From positions 8,430,474 to 8,494,473 of the forward strand of contig NC_065536.1 in assembly GCF_932294415.1 (NCBI RefSeq): a stretch of 64,000 nt of DNA, read 5' to 3'. The notes below the pieces were generated by a model. That model did not search any database. It was given only the letters and a program-made list of their open reading frames with translations, and had not been told where the DNA came from. A program made the position numbers and the translations under genes. Shown here piece after piece: positions 43,833-56,800 of the stretch. This stretch comes from Quercus robur (taxonomy: Eukaryota > Streptophyta > Magnoliopsida > Fagales > Fagaceae). Numbering within the stretch: the first letter of the stretch is position 1; every line of letters starts with the position of its first letter.

Positions 43833-44559
43833 ATTTTTATTTTGAAAATCTAATTTATAAGTGGATAAAGCAATTTAAAATTTAAGAGGAGAGTGGTCCT
43901 ATTTTTTAAACAATGTTTTAGTGGGAGTTGAAGTTGCATTTTTACCGGATTGTTCTTTAATTTTGTCTCTACTTAAATATAAGGGTGTAGGGGCTTTTCT
44001 GAACTAAAAAAAAAAAAAAAAAAGGAATTCAAATAGGGTAAGCCCTTTAAATAATAGTATAAAAAAATAAAAACCTTGGAAACATGGATAAGATAACTAC
44101 TTAGATTAGGATCGTGTAACCATTAGTATTTTATTTTAAATTAATAATTAAAAATTATAGATAAAAAATAATTTTAGACAAAAATGCATGCTATTGATTA
44201 GAATTTCACATAGAATTGGTGTTTCTTTAATTCCAAACCATCTAATAATTTCTCTTATAATTTAACTTCAATAAATTCTATGTCTAATTGAACTCTTCCA
44301 AGTCCTAATTTCCAATTTTTTTGGATAAACATGCATCCTAAGTGAGGAGTTTTACATTTTGTTCTTCTTCTTTGTTTAAATGTTTAGCATCTTCACAATT
44401 GAAAATTCTCTATATATACGGTTTTTTTTTAGTGTATTCTTACATATTTATATGCACAACTTCATATACGACTTCTTTCTTTCTTTTTTTTAATAATTTT
44501 TTTTGTAGATAGAAACACTACTTATTGTTCTAATCGATTTTTTCTCTCCCCATTATTAA

Positions 44560-45185
44560 TAATAAGTTTGTATCTCTCTTTTTGTTTGTAGTAGAATGCT
44601 TTATCAAAACCACACTATTACAGGTATGTATCTATTTCTGCTTTTGTTTTTATGTCTCGACTATGAGTCATAAATGCAATTAAAAATCCATGAAATCAAT
44701 TATATGAACCTCTATAAATATTTCACCTTTATGATTTGTCAAGCATCAATTATTATTTGAGTTTGTTTTGTTTGTAGTAGAATGTTTTATCAAAGCCACC
44801 ATCCACTCTATTACAGGTATGTTTATTCTCTTTATTTTTGTTTTTTATGGTTCTGTTTATGAGTCATAAAGTTAATCTTAAATCCATGAAATTCATTATA
44901 TAAGCCTATATAAATAATTCACATTTATGATTTGTCATTAGTTATTATTTGAGTTGGTTTTTTTTTTTTTTTTTTGGGTAGTAGAATGCTTTATCAAAGT
45001 CACCATCCATATTATTATAGGTATGTTTCTCTTCTTTATTATTTTTGTGTGTGTTTTTTTAATTTATGGTTTTTCTTATGAGTCATTAAAAGCAGGAAAT
45101 ATATTATATAAATGTCTATAAATATTTCACCTTCTTCTATAAATATTTCACTTTCATGATTTGTCTGCATCAATTATTATTTGAG
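44560..45185 (+). repeat. Three tandem units of about 190 bp, each with an exon-like block
   Basis: Each unit has a T/G-rich tract, then AG|TAGAATG(C/T)TTTATCAAA...|GTATGT, then ATGAGTCAT, ATCCATGAAAT, TATAAATATTTCAC and AATTATTATTTGAGTT. The exon-like blocks are 44592-44623, 44778-44816 and 44972-45010, each bounded by AG and GT. Confidence 0.75.
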
Positions 45186-45672
45186 TTAAACTTAAAGGTG
45201 TGAAGATTTATCCTTTTATCGCTCTACTATTCTTCCTTTTTATCCTACAAAAATATGTTTAGTTTTTTTTTTTTTTTTTCTTCTTCTTTTGTTTGGCTTT
45301 CCATTTATGAATTATTTGTACTCATCTTTTTTTTTCCCCCTCATAGGCTTTATCTATTAATTATTTAAGAATTATCAAATTTTGTATTTCCTCCTACAAC
45401 AACGGTTCATCTTTTTTATTTCTAGGTTGTATAAGAGAATTATGTTTATTTTTTTTGGCAAATGTAATACCTTTGGTTAAGTTTCCATAGGTTTTTAATT
45501 ATTAAATTTAGGAATTTTTTCATATAAATATGTTGTGTGATTGCTTGATACTTTTAAGAACAGTAATTTATATAATCTAGATTCAAGAGATTATTAATTT
45601 ATTATTTCTCAATAAAATTATACTAAAAGTTTATAACTAAAACCGTGCAACACATAAGCATATCCAATCTAA

Positions 45673-45712
45673 TCTAATACTATATATAAAAATAGAAGTC
45701 TTTTCCTACAAT
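45673..45712 (+). other. Possible Helitron 5' terminus
   Basis: A|TCTAATACTATATATAAAAA then TAGAAG has the A|TC plus AT-rich form of plant Helitron starts. I see no matching hairpin and CTAG end downstream. Confidence 0.35.
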
Positions 45713-45825
45713 TAAGGAGGTGCTGCTACGTAGGAAAAAATGCCATCTAACTTTCAACCACATTCATAATTAAAAAAAGATAAATTATATTGTTTCACAA
45801 TCTTAACAATGTTTGATAGTTCCTG

Positions 45826-45862
<37 letters not shown>

Positions 45863-47106
45863 TGCAATACGGAGATGGAGAAGGAGACAGAGTTCGTATG
45901 ACTGGCCATCACCATCATTTTTCCACCACTGTTCATTCCCTTTTCAGACTTAAACCACCGAAACCGGCTTCGATGATCTAAAAGTGAATGCACGAATTGA
46001 GATACGAAGATAGAGAGAGAACTACCACCACTACCAGTAATTTTTTCTTTCTTTCTTTCTTTTAGTTCCATCACAATTTAATCCAAACTTAAATTGGTAA
46101 AAAGTGTAGCTATTAAAATATCTGTGAGACTAATTTGTCATATATGATTAAAAAAAATTAACAATTTTATTTCAATCTAAAATTTTGATGAACTCAAAAG
46201 TAATAATTAAAAGTATGTGAATTAAATTTTGATACACAAAATCACATTGGCTGAATTGTAAATTCGATTAATAAAAATAAATACTCCCATTATATATATA
46301 TATATATATACACACACACTCCCATTATTACTTGTGAAAAAGATATTAAAAAAATTTGTATAATTTTGCTGTCCTTTCAGTTCCAATAAAAAAGAAGTAT
46401 CGTTTTGTGCATAAATATCAATGTAGGGCCATGTTGTAGGGAATGGTGCAGGGAAGTGGATAAGGATAAGAGAGAGGCCCAACATTATGAAAAGACACCT
46501 GAACCGAGTTAGAAAGGTGAAGACGTGAAGTTGAATAGAAAGTTCGAGAATGGCCCTTTCTATTATAAAAATATATACCCAACAAATATCTTGTATGTTG
46601 GTGATAGACTGATAGGATAGGAATTAAATAGTCTGATAAATTCCTCTCTTAAAAAAAAAAAAATAGTTTGATATAAAGTTGAAACATTGCTCTTTTTTTT
46701 TTTTTTTTTTTTTGTGTGTGTATAATAAGATTTTTGATTATCAATATATATATATATATATATAACAAAATTTTTAAAACTTTTAAAGTTTACGATTATG
46801 CGTTTGAATAAGCATTGCAAATTAAGGACGGCAATATTTAACACAACCTGCAAATACGACATAAATACTATGAGAATTTTTATAATTAATGTTTAATGTA
46901 AATGGATTCATGTCAAAGTAGGATGATACACTCTAACACAATTAATAAATAAATCTATTAAAAAACTATATATTTTTTTCTTAGATTATATATTTTTCTC
47001 TCTCTTAATAATTTTCATTTTTTCCTTCCTTTAACCATGAGAAAATATTTTCAACTCTAGGAACAATTAAGAATGACTTATTTATTTATTTATTTATTTT
47101 TTTATA
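45713..47106. other. Non-coding, A/T runs
   Basis: No supported gene. Poly(A) lies at 45830-45859, TTTC repeats near 46048 and (TA)n at 46292 and 46744. The open frames are low complexity. Confidence 0.45.
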
Positions 47107-49480
47107 TACAAGATAGAAATTTTACTCTAGTTAATATGAGCGTATATGTATGTGAAGTTCCCTCTTAGAGACTTGAACCTCGGCCTTTGTCCTCCACACC
47201 CTCCAAGCACTTATATTTGTGGACAAAAATCCATGAACCAGCATTGGTGACCATTGGGGTCAATGATGTTCATGGGGTGTATTATAAATCCTTTGAATTG
47301 ATCCTTCAAACCAAGACCAATGTTCCAAGGTCCCTAACTATTTCACAATTCAAGGTCTCTTCTCATGAATTTTATTTATTATCTTGTCCGTCCCAAGGAA
47401 CCTAGATTAAATCTTACAAAGGTATTGTTTGTTTTGTCTCTTTGAAAAATTAAATGATAATTTGGCATCCAATTTAACTTTTTAAATGAGACGTAATGCA
47501 AAAATTGGGTTTGAACTCATGAACATATACTCTAATATCATGATAGATTACTAATTATGCCAAAATTTTAAGTAATTGGAAAATAATGAATTTATTAACG
47601 TTTAACCATATATTATTCTAACATCATCTGTATGGACGAAAATGAACTTCTTAAGGTTTAGGGATGAAAAAAAAAAAAAAAAACTCTTAACAAAGTTTAG
47701 GGACCAAAATAGTATTTTACCCTTTTTTTGTAGTGTTTGTTACACACATTTTTTTAACTGAAATCTTAAGTTGAAAATCCATTCATTAGGTTCCTTAGGT
47801 TCAATTTCTAGATCTAGATCCACTCTCATTTCTCGTCTTGATTCAATTTCATCCATTTTTTTCTTAAATTTTGGATTTTTTTTTTTAATGATATGATGAG
47901 AATTGATTAGTTAGGGTTTTTTGAGTTTTGATTGCTTTTTCATGCATGCAATTAAAATGGTCGCCATGGTTGATTGATTGGATATATGAGATCTGGCTAA
48001 GTTGAATTTTCTCATTCTGTTAAGTTTCGCAGTTTCGTTTTGTTCTAGATTTGTAGATTTTGAGTTTGTGTTCAATTTTTTCTTTTTTAAACACTTAAAT
48101 GGCATTTGAATTTTGAGCTTTTTGATGGATTCATTGAGTTTTTTTTTTTTTTGGACCTTTATTGCTTTCGAAAGTGGAACTCCCATCCCAGGTTCTGGTG
48201 AAGAAATAAGGTGGACCGATCACGTCAAACATCCAAACAAACTCATTATACATCTCTTACTAAAGCAAACTTATATATTTTCCTTTCTTTTACTTTTCTT
48301 TTCTTTTTACTTTTACTTCAGGTTTCTTCTAGATGGCTTAGCAATTGACATAGCCCCACTTTGCATGTAATGCCCTTATTACCTATAACACAACTATAAT
48401 ATATAATCAGTCACAAACTAAGGCCAAATATGTAAATATGAGAGTTCTTTTTTATTTATATTTCATGCACATCAATATATATACTGAATATTGAAATTAA
48501 TAGAACATTATTGTTTATGACATTTATTCAAATATAGAATGTTATATATATATATATATAACATGATTATATATGAGACGTTTGAATTAATCTTTTAACT
48601 ACTTAATTACTTCAAATTAAAAAAAAAAAACAAAAAAAAACTTAAAACTCATAAGTAAAGATGTAAATAAAATGGTGCGATTTAGTATTAATGAGGAGAA
48701 TATAACCAAACTCCTAGCATTATTTAGTTATATTCTTTATTCGGTAGAGAAATTTTCATAATATTCAGAATTATGAAGAAAAAAAAAAAAAACCGATCCA
48801 TGCCATTGCCATGTGAGCCAATTAAAAATCTAGTTTTGAAGAAGTACATCAGGATCTTTTTTTTTTTTTTTAATTATATATTTTTTGCTTACCACAAGTA
48901 AAAGAAGATTGGTTTTTTGCTTACCACAACTAAAAGAGGTTGATTTAATCAAAATTGTGAAGGTAATAATATTGAAACACAATATATTTAACTAATAGGA
49001 AGATTGACTGGCTTTCTTTTTTCATGTATAAGTTATTAAATGATGCCATGTTGGGTACAAATTAGTACCAAATCCTTTGAATACAAAACATATAATATGA
49101 AGTGCATCCTAAGTTCCTAACAACCATTGAATAAAGACAATATACTAACAATAGTCATGACTCATCCTCATTCATTAATCACTAGATGTCTTTTTTTTTT
49201 TTGCTACAAGTGATGTGAAACTTAAGCCCCAGACTAATCACTAGATATCAATCCATTTATTTATTCATAAAGTAGATGTCAATCCATTAACAAAAGGAAT
49301 CTAATTAATTGTGCATCCTTGTTAATGGAGGACTTATTTAGCTTGTGTAAACTTTGAAAATCTATACAAAAAAGAAAGAAAGAAAGAAAAGACTAAACTT
49401 GGTCTTATTCCAGTTTAAAACAAAATGCAAGTCAATTATACACGAATTGTAAGAAGCCACGTCATGCAAAATTGGAATTG
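47107..49480. repeat. Segmental duplication, copy A
   Basis: It is collinear with 52645-56190. Shared anchors in order: TACAAGATAGAAATT (47107), GTAGTGTTTGTTACACACAT (47731), TTCTAGATCTAGATCCA (47802), TCCCAGGTTCTGGTGAAGAA (48188), TATAACACAACTATAATATA (48383) and TGGGTACAAAT..TACCAAATCC (49052). By eye it is roughly 85-90% similar with many indels. Neither copy contains a recognisable gene. Confidence 0.85.
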
Positions 49481-49997
49481 AAAATTTACAAGTGGAACTA
49501 TTTGTAGCTCAAATGGTTTTGTATGAGTGGAATCGCAATTCCAATCACTCCAGCAACTATTGTATGACAGTAAGCATGATATTGTTGACATTTTTTGGCA
49601 TAACATTCTCTTAATAACAATATTCTTGATTTGTTACTTTTATGTACTACGCATAAACACTCTTAAGTCCAAATTATTAGGTCTCTATTTTATTTTGGAA
49701 TCTCTTAAAATAAATTCTTCTAAGAAAACTTGAAAAATAAATTACCGAAAATATTATTTACCTTTTTTTTTTTAAGTAAATTTTCATTTGTCCTAAATTG
49801 ATTAACAAAATCAGGAGAGAAATAAATTAGATTTTTAAGAGAATTCAAGTGGATGTTTAATTGTTCCACACAATCTAACAATATTATAGTGGCCAATTTG
49901 AAAAAAGCATAACAAGCCGAGGTGTTTAGTTCTATGGTGTGGATATTTTTGTTTTTGATAGATATGAGTGTTTTAAACATATAGCGTTTGCTCTATG

Positions 49998-50031
<34 letters not shown>

Positions 50032-50684
50032 CAGTTTGGTATCTTTGTCAACTTTTACATTTTAGCTATTTTTGATTTCTAAAACTCATATCTCGGTTGG
50101 ATAGATTTGCAACATGTTTTATTTTATAAGAGAAAGAAGAAATCAATATTGTATAATAATTTAATTATATATGTAATTAGTGTTTTTATAATTCTAATTA
50201 AAAAAAATAAAGATACATGTTACTTGTTGTCCATAAGGCAAAAATAAAATAAAGATTTAAAATTTTTTAAAAGTTCAAAACAATTAATAGATTAAAACAC
50301 AATTTCATTTCTTTTTGGGGGAATCAAAAATCAAAACTCCAAAACACTCCCTTTAACACGATTTAGCCTTAGGTGTTATTGAATTGATTTCAATTTTGGC
50401 TCGGGTTTGGGTATGTGATTCTCTTATACAATAAATTCTTTCTGTTAGCAAAGAACATTTATTCATAATGATTGTTTAAGGATTTGATAATATATGGTCT
50501 TGTCCTCACTTGCTTAAGCTAAATATCCAATACAAAACAGTAAAATACCGATCGGGAATCTTAGCACTACTCTTATTGTTAGTCACCTTAAGTTCAATGG
50601 TGTATGAAAAGAACAAGCATATGAGAAGAATGCTGCTTAAATAAAGCACACATATTCTTCATATTCAACTCTTGGCATATGGTG

Positions 50685-50740
<56 letters not shown>

Positions 50741-51248
50741 GCTACAAACATCTTCCTCAAAGCCATTCACATTTTCCCCTTTTATCTCTTTATTTTCCCT
50801 TTGTTCTTGGTTGTTTTGCTTTCGAAGGGCGTGTTTAGGTGTTTTGAACATGTGCATTTTGGTGGTTTTGCTCACCGCTTATTTGATTTTTTTTTTTCAT
50901 AGACTAATTAATGATTCGAGTGCAAATTCCTTTTCTCTTCTGTTTCCCTCTTTTTAAAATGATTTTGATGCTAAATATTTCTTGATTTTTGATAAACTAT
51001 AAAATAATTGAGACATACAAGGATAGGAGGTATAAAAGAAATACCTTGATTTGGTTGCTGGAACATGATTTGTGTAATGAGGCAGAATAATGACATTGTT
51101 TTTTGGGAGAGAAGTATAAATTGCAAAGTATTGTATTAGAAATTTTTTTTTCAAGAACCCTCTTTTTTCATGTATGCTATCTTAATCATAAAATTATTTC
51201 CCCCTTGCTTATGGTTGTAGGTTATTTCAATAAAAATAAGGATATAAA
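49481..51248. other. Non-coding interval
   Basis: No supported gene. It has (TA)n near 50008-50030 and a poly(T) run of about 44 bases at 50691-50734. Confidence 0.45.
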
Positions 51249-52155
51249 CGCTTTGTTTGTTTTGATGTAAAATATTTACAAGAAAATATTTTCTCATTTT
51301 ATAGTTTTTGTTTTGTAGTAAAATATTTACTCAAAAGTAAAATATTTTCAATCAACCAAATCAACTCAAGCAAATTTGTGTAAAATGGTAAAATATTTTA
51401 CACTTAAAATTTTGGTAAAATATTTTACACCTGACAACTCTTAGGCTATCTATTCTCTCCCTTTCCCACTATCCCTCTCAACCTAAAAATTCTCTCCCAA
51501 AACTTGGTGGCGCCACCCACTGACCAACGCAACCCAACAGCGAGGCCACCCACCGACCAAAGCCACTCACCGATTGGTGCTACCCACCAGCGATGGCACC
51601 CATCGACGACCATTGCCTCTTTTGTGGTGCCGATCGGTGATAAGGTCGGTAGTGGGGTGAGCCGTTGTCAGATCTGAGTGTCGATGTCCCTTCCGATGGT
51701 GGGGTGGGTTGTTGGTGATGGGTTTTAGTGGGCTGGGTCATTGGTGTTGGGTTTTGGTGGGCTGAGTTTGGTGTTTTCAAGTTTGGTTTTGAGGTTTGTG
51801 GCTGGAACGATTGCTATAGTTGTGGTGGTTCGTGGGTTTTGATGGCGGCTAAATAAGAGTGGGTTTCATTGATCTTTGATTTTGGAATTTTTGTTTTCAT
51901 TTGGGATTGTTGCTTCCTGTTGGTGGTTGTTGTTGTCGTGGTGTGGCCGTGTGAATGGTGGTGTGTAGTCTGGTGGCAGCAGGGCGGTGGTGGCTTTTTT
52001 TTTTCCCAGGTGGTTAGTAGTGGTGCTGTGCTTGTATTTGGAGGCAGGTGGCTGTTTACATTTTCAAAGGTCTAACTTTGCCAAACACTCATGTAAAATA
52101 TTTTACAGTAAAATATTTTACATGTAAAATATTTTACATCGAAACAAACAAAGCG
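51249..52155. mobile_element. MITE-like element with 30-bp inverted ends
   Basis: The left end CGCTTTGTTTGTTTTGATGT and the inverted right end CGCTTTGTTTGTTTCGATGT both continue into AAAATATTTTAC repeats. The 907-bp interior is unusual: CCACCC..GCGATGG and GTGGTGG-rich, with GATCGG words, unlike the AT-rich surroundings, so it may contain captured host sequence. No clear target duplication (AAA on both sides at most). Confidence 0.65.
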
Positions 52156-52644
52156 AAAATAATAGTAAAAAAACACATTACTTACTTCCCAAAAAAAAGA
52201 AAAGAAAAGAAAGACATCACTTGGAAACATTAACACTTTATTAGAAAAATATGGTAAACAATCATGCATGTTGCTAGCAAACACTTACAGCAGAGATATA
52301 GATGAGTATTGAATCATTTTTATGAATTGCCTTGTTCCTTAAGATCATTTCCTCATTTGAGAGAAATTAGGCTCTTAACATAAGTAATCATCTGCATCGG
52401 TTGTCCATCAACTTAAAGATTAGTAATTTTTTGGGCCAAGGGATCATACAAGAGTAATTGCCCCTCATTATTTCTCAAAAACAAGCTTTCATTCTTCCAA
52501 AATCCTAGTGGCTTTTCAATTCCCATAAGGGGTCCAATAGTGAATAGCTTGATAAAAATAATAACACATTTTCCATGAAAAAACAAATAATTCTCAAGAT
52601 TAAAATGTAACTTTAAGTCAAGACTTTTTTTTTTTTTTTTTTTA
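52156..52644. other. Non-coding interval
   Basis: No supported gene. Confidence 0.4.
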
Positions 52645-54925
52645 CAAGATAGAAATTCTACTCTAGCCTAATTTAAATGTATATGTGTGTGAAGTTTCCT
52701 CCGGGAGACTTGAATCCTGGCCTTTGCCCCCTCACACCCCACAAGTATTAGTGACCATCATATCAAGGGTGCGTGGTGGTAAATCATAGTTGTTTTTTTT
52801 TTTTTTTTTTTTTTTTGTAAAATACTATTTTGGTTCTTAAGTTTCACCAAAAAAAAAATTTTCGACCCTAAATTTTAAAAATTTCTTTTCTCATCCCTAA
52901 ACTTTGTAAATAATTTTTTTAATAGTTAAGAGACAAAAATAGAGATGAAAAGAACTTCCTTCTTTCAATAGTTTAGAGATGAAAAACAAACTTTTAGTAA
53001 AGTTTAAGAACATAAATAAAAAATTACAATAATTTAGGGATGAAAAATGAACTTTTTAATAGTTTAGGAATGAAAACTGAACTTTTTAAAGTTTAGGGAT
53101 GAAAAAGAAACTTTTGGCAAAGTTTAGGGACCAAAAATAGTATTTTACCCCTTTTATTTGTAGTGTTTGTTACACACATTTTTTAATTGAAATCATAAGT
53201 TAAAAACGCATTCATTAGGTTCTTCGAGTTCAATTTCTAGATCTAGATCCATTCTCATTTCTTGTTTTGATTTATTTTCATCCATTTTTTCTTAAATTTT
53301 GGATTTTTTATACGATGAGAATTGATCGGTTAGGGTTTTTTGAGTTTTGATTGCTTTTTAATGCATATGATTAAAATGGTTGCCATGATTGATCGAATGG
53401 ATATATGAGATCTATCTAGGTTGAATTTTCTCATTTTGTTGTTTCGTTTTGTTCTAGATTTGTAGATTTTGAGTTTGTGTTCAAAATACTTGCATGGCAT
53501 TTGAATTTTGAGCTTTTTGATGGATTCATTGAGTTTTTTTGGACCTTTATTGCTTTTGAAAGTGGAATTTGACTTGGTTTTGATAATTGCTTTTGAAAAT
53601 GAATGTTTCAACTTGATAATTTTTTTTTTTTTTGAAAAAAAGAAGAAGAGTACTTTCATAACTTGATTGGAAATTTAGCTACTCAAAGTAATTGAAATAA
53701 AACACAAAAATAAAATATTAAGCATTAAATTGCAAATAAAATAGAGAAAGGAATAATCATAATGCTACTTGTGGGGCCCAATAATTTGTGGTCCTGGCCC
53801 ATTTTTACATTTGGGCCCAAGGCCCGAGCCGAGGAAGGGTATAGCCGAGGATGTGTAATAAAATCCAAATAGTCTTGAAACACAGCCGAGAATGATTTTG
53901 TCCTCAACATATCTGACGTCCCCCTGGAAGAAAGGGTAAAAACAGTATAGGAACAGTTTGGGAAAATATCTAAAATATCTGTGTCAATAGAGAAGGAGAC
54001 GCTAGATAGTATAATGACCAAGGACAAAGGGAAAACTGCCATTACTACCATTCAATACTCTGCACCTGACAAAGCCATGCTCTTCAGCTTTTACAACCAC
54101 CCCCAACCACTCTAGGTATGGGCTGACAAGACAAATCTTAAGTCCTAGGAAACTGAGCTTACACGTGGACGTTGGTGAGAGGATAAATGCCCGTATAAAA
54201 GGATAAGAGAGGCAGTGTGAGAGAGGCGGGGGACAATCCGTCCTCCCAGCTATGGTGTCCTAGAAACAAGGAGAATAAGAAGAGCATAGAGCTCTCCAGA
54301 CTCCTCGGATGAGATTCACTGACCGGAGCCAACCCGAACTACCGTCCAGTGACCAAGACCTAGCCTTTCAAACCCACACTCTCCAAATAATATTGTTTGG
54401 GCCCTCTTTACGTACGAGCCCAATATTATCTTGGGGTCGTTACGAATCGAGTCCCTACACTACCATAAAGAAAAGTTACAGAAAATTCACATACGGCTGC
54501 TTCTACATGCTACACCTTCATCCCTAGCCTCTATTTTCTCTCCACAGTTTTACAAACTAACAAGAGGTTTGTATATGGGAAGCCACTCCTAATACAAAAC
54601 AAATTATCCTACTTACTATTGCTTTGATTTGCTAATTTGTAATCCATCACATGCGGCTGACCCAAAGCCTTATTAATAATTAGCAAAATCCTAGGGTGGC
54701 CCAAAAGTTAGAACTCCTATCCCAGGTTCGTGTTTTGGTGAAGAAATAAGGTGGCCCATGTCAAACATGCAATCAAGCCCGTTGTACATCTCCTACAAAA
54801 GCAAACTATTATATTTTCCTCTCTTTACTTCTTCTTCTTCTTTTTTCCTTTTTTATTTTGCTTTTTTCTACCAGCTTAATTTCTTCTTGACTCTTTTATT
54901 CTTCTCTTCCTTGGCCTTGCTCTGC

Positions 54926-54959
<34 letters not shown>

Positions 54960-55204
54960 ATACTTTTTCTTCATGCTTTCCAGGTTCTTCAAGTTGGCTT
55001 AGAGGTTGGCATAGCCCCCACTTTGCATGTAAAGCCCTTACCTATAACACAACTATAATATATAATCAGTCTCAAAATAACATAAAGTAAGGTCAAATAT
55101 GTATATATGAGAGGTCGTTATTATCTATATTTCATGCACATCAATATACTGAATATTGAAATTAATAGAACATTTTTGTTTATGACATTTATTCAAATAT
55201 AGAT

Positions 55205-55242
<38 letters not shown>

Positions 55243-56190
55243 AACATGATTATATATGAGACATTTGAATTGATATTTAAACTACTTAATTACTTCAAAT
55301 TTAATATAAACAAAAGAATACTTAAAACTCATAAGTAAAGATGTAAATAAAATGGTGCGATTCAGAATTAATGTGGAGAATATTACCAAACTCCTAGCAC
55401 TATTTAGTTATATTCTTTATTCGGTAGAGAATTTTTCATAATATTCAAAATTATGAGAAAAAAAAAAAAAAAAAACCATTCCATGCCATTGCCATGTGAG
55501 TCAATTGAAAATTTACTTTTGAAGAAGTACATCACGGTCTTTTTTTTCTTTTTTCTTTTTTTAAATTTAAAATTTTTTGCTTTCCACAAGTAAAAGAAGT
55601 TTGGTTTTTTGCTTACCACAAGTGAAAGAGGTTGATTTAATCAAAATTGTGAAGGTAATAATATTGAAACACAACATTCTTGACTAATATGAAGATTGAT
55701 TGGCTTTCTTTTTTCATGAATAAGTTATTAGATGATGCCATGTTGGGTACAAATCAGTACCAAATCCTTTGATTACTAAAAAAAAAAAAAAAAAAAAACA
55801 TATAATATGAAGTGCATCCTAATAACCATTGAATAAAGACAATTACTAACAATGGTTACGACTCATCCTCATTCATTAATTAGTAGATGTCTTTTTTTTT
55901 TTTTTTTTTTTTTTGCTACAAGTGATGTCAGACTTAAGGCATAAACTAATCACCAAATATTAATCCATTTATTTATTCAAAAAGTAGATGTCAATCCATT
56001 AACAAAAGGAATCTAATTAATTGTGCATCCTTGTTAATAGAGGACTTATTTAGCTTGCGTAAATTTTGAAAATGTATACAAAAAAGAAAGAAAGAAAAAA
56101 GAAAAGAAAAAAGAGAGAGATTAAAATTGGTCTTATTCCAGTTTGAAACAAAATGCAAGTCAATTAAATACGAATTGTATGTTGTCAACA
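52645..56190. repeat. Segmental duplication, copy B (with extra 1.1 kb)
   Basis: It matches copy A (47107-49480) in the same order and orientation. Between about 53570 and 54710 it has an extra segment that is absent from A. That segment contains the solo LTR 53770-54459 and flanking DNA. It also contains amplified variants of the TTTAGGGATGAAAA words (52880-53110). Confidence 0.85.
53770..54459 (+). repeat. Solo LTR (TGTGGGG family)
   Basis: 690 bp, from TGTGGGGCCCAATAATTTG to ATCGAGTCCCTACA. Flanks are CTACT on the left and CTACC on the right (one mismatch in five). It has CCCGAGCCGAGG, CACGTGGACGTTGG and a likely TATA (CGTATAAAAGG, about 54192), like the LTR at 38124. It has no interior, so it arose by LTR-LTR recombination. 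It is absent at the matching place in copy A. Confidence 0.88.
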
Positions 56191-56305
56191 GCTAGTTTTT
56201 GACACTTCTTAAACAAAATCTAACTTCTAATTTTAGTAATAATTTAACTTGCACATCAAAAAAACCTATTCAATTAAGAAAAGTACTAGCAATTCATCCA
56301 TGATC

Positions 56306-56800
56306 ACCAATTACAAAATGTCAAAATCCATTAACAAATGGATCCTATTGATTTTACCATAATTTAAAATACGCATATAATTAAAGAGTTAGCTTGAACT
56401 TCATTCTGATTTGAAATTCCCATGAAATAAATGACTAGACTTGGTCATATTTTGATTTAACAAGAGAGCTCAATTAAATGGAATGTGCATAGTCACCAAT
56501 TAGCCATTAACAATCTTTTAAACAAAATTTACTTTCACTATTTATATTTTAACTTACACATCCAAGGTAAATCTATATAATATTCTTCTATGTTACATCT
56601 TGATTATGTTACTCACTATGATCATAATCATTTATTTCAAATGTTTTAATTTAAGAATTTAATTTATTAATTTTTATTTAAAAAAATATAAAAATTTAAA
56701 CACTTACAAATAGTAGATATAATACCTAAAAATTTTAAGTAATAATTTTATAAAATTTATACATTACTTGTAAGTTTTCAAAACACATCTTTCCTTTCTT
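56306..56800. repeat. Dispersed duplication, copy 1
   Basis: It consists of two blocks: AAAATCCATTAACAAATGGA..GAGCTCAATTAAATGGAATG (56306-56485) and GATTATGTTACTCACTATGA..ACTTGTAAGTTTTCAAAACA (56600-56790). Both recur at 59130-59780 in the opposite block order but the same orientation. There is no gene. Confidence 0.75.

Larger units (their letters stand above)
43111..45660 (+). mobile_element. Probable decayed Helitron
   Basis: TCATATCATATTATATACTA followed by TATAATAAAAGTTGCGC at 43111 has the style of a plant Helitron 5' end. AAAACCGTGCAACACA at about 45642 could be a mutated 3' hairpin (normal form CCCGTGCAACGCACGGG), but no CTAG end is intact. Inside are long A, CT and TA runs and three exon-like repeats. 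No RPA1 or Rep exon is seen. It is a weak call. Confidence 0.35.

Noticed and set aside
43631..43885. ORF over poly(A) and CT runs
   Set aside because: Simple-sequence artefact (poly-lysine then Ser/Leu).
51869..52075. Valine/tryptophan-rich ORF
   Set aside because: It comes from GTGGT-rich DNA inside a MITE-like element and has no domain.
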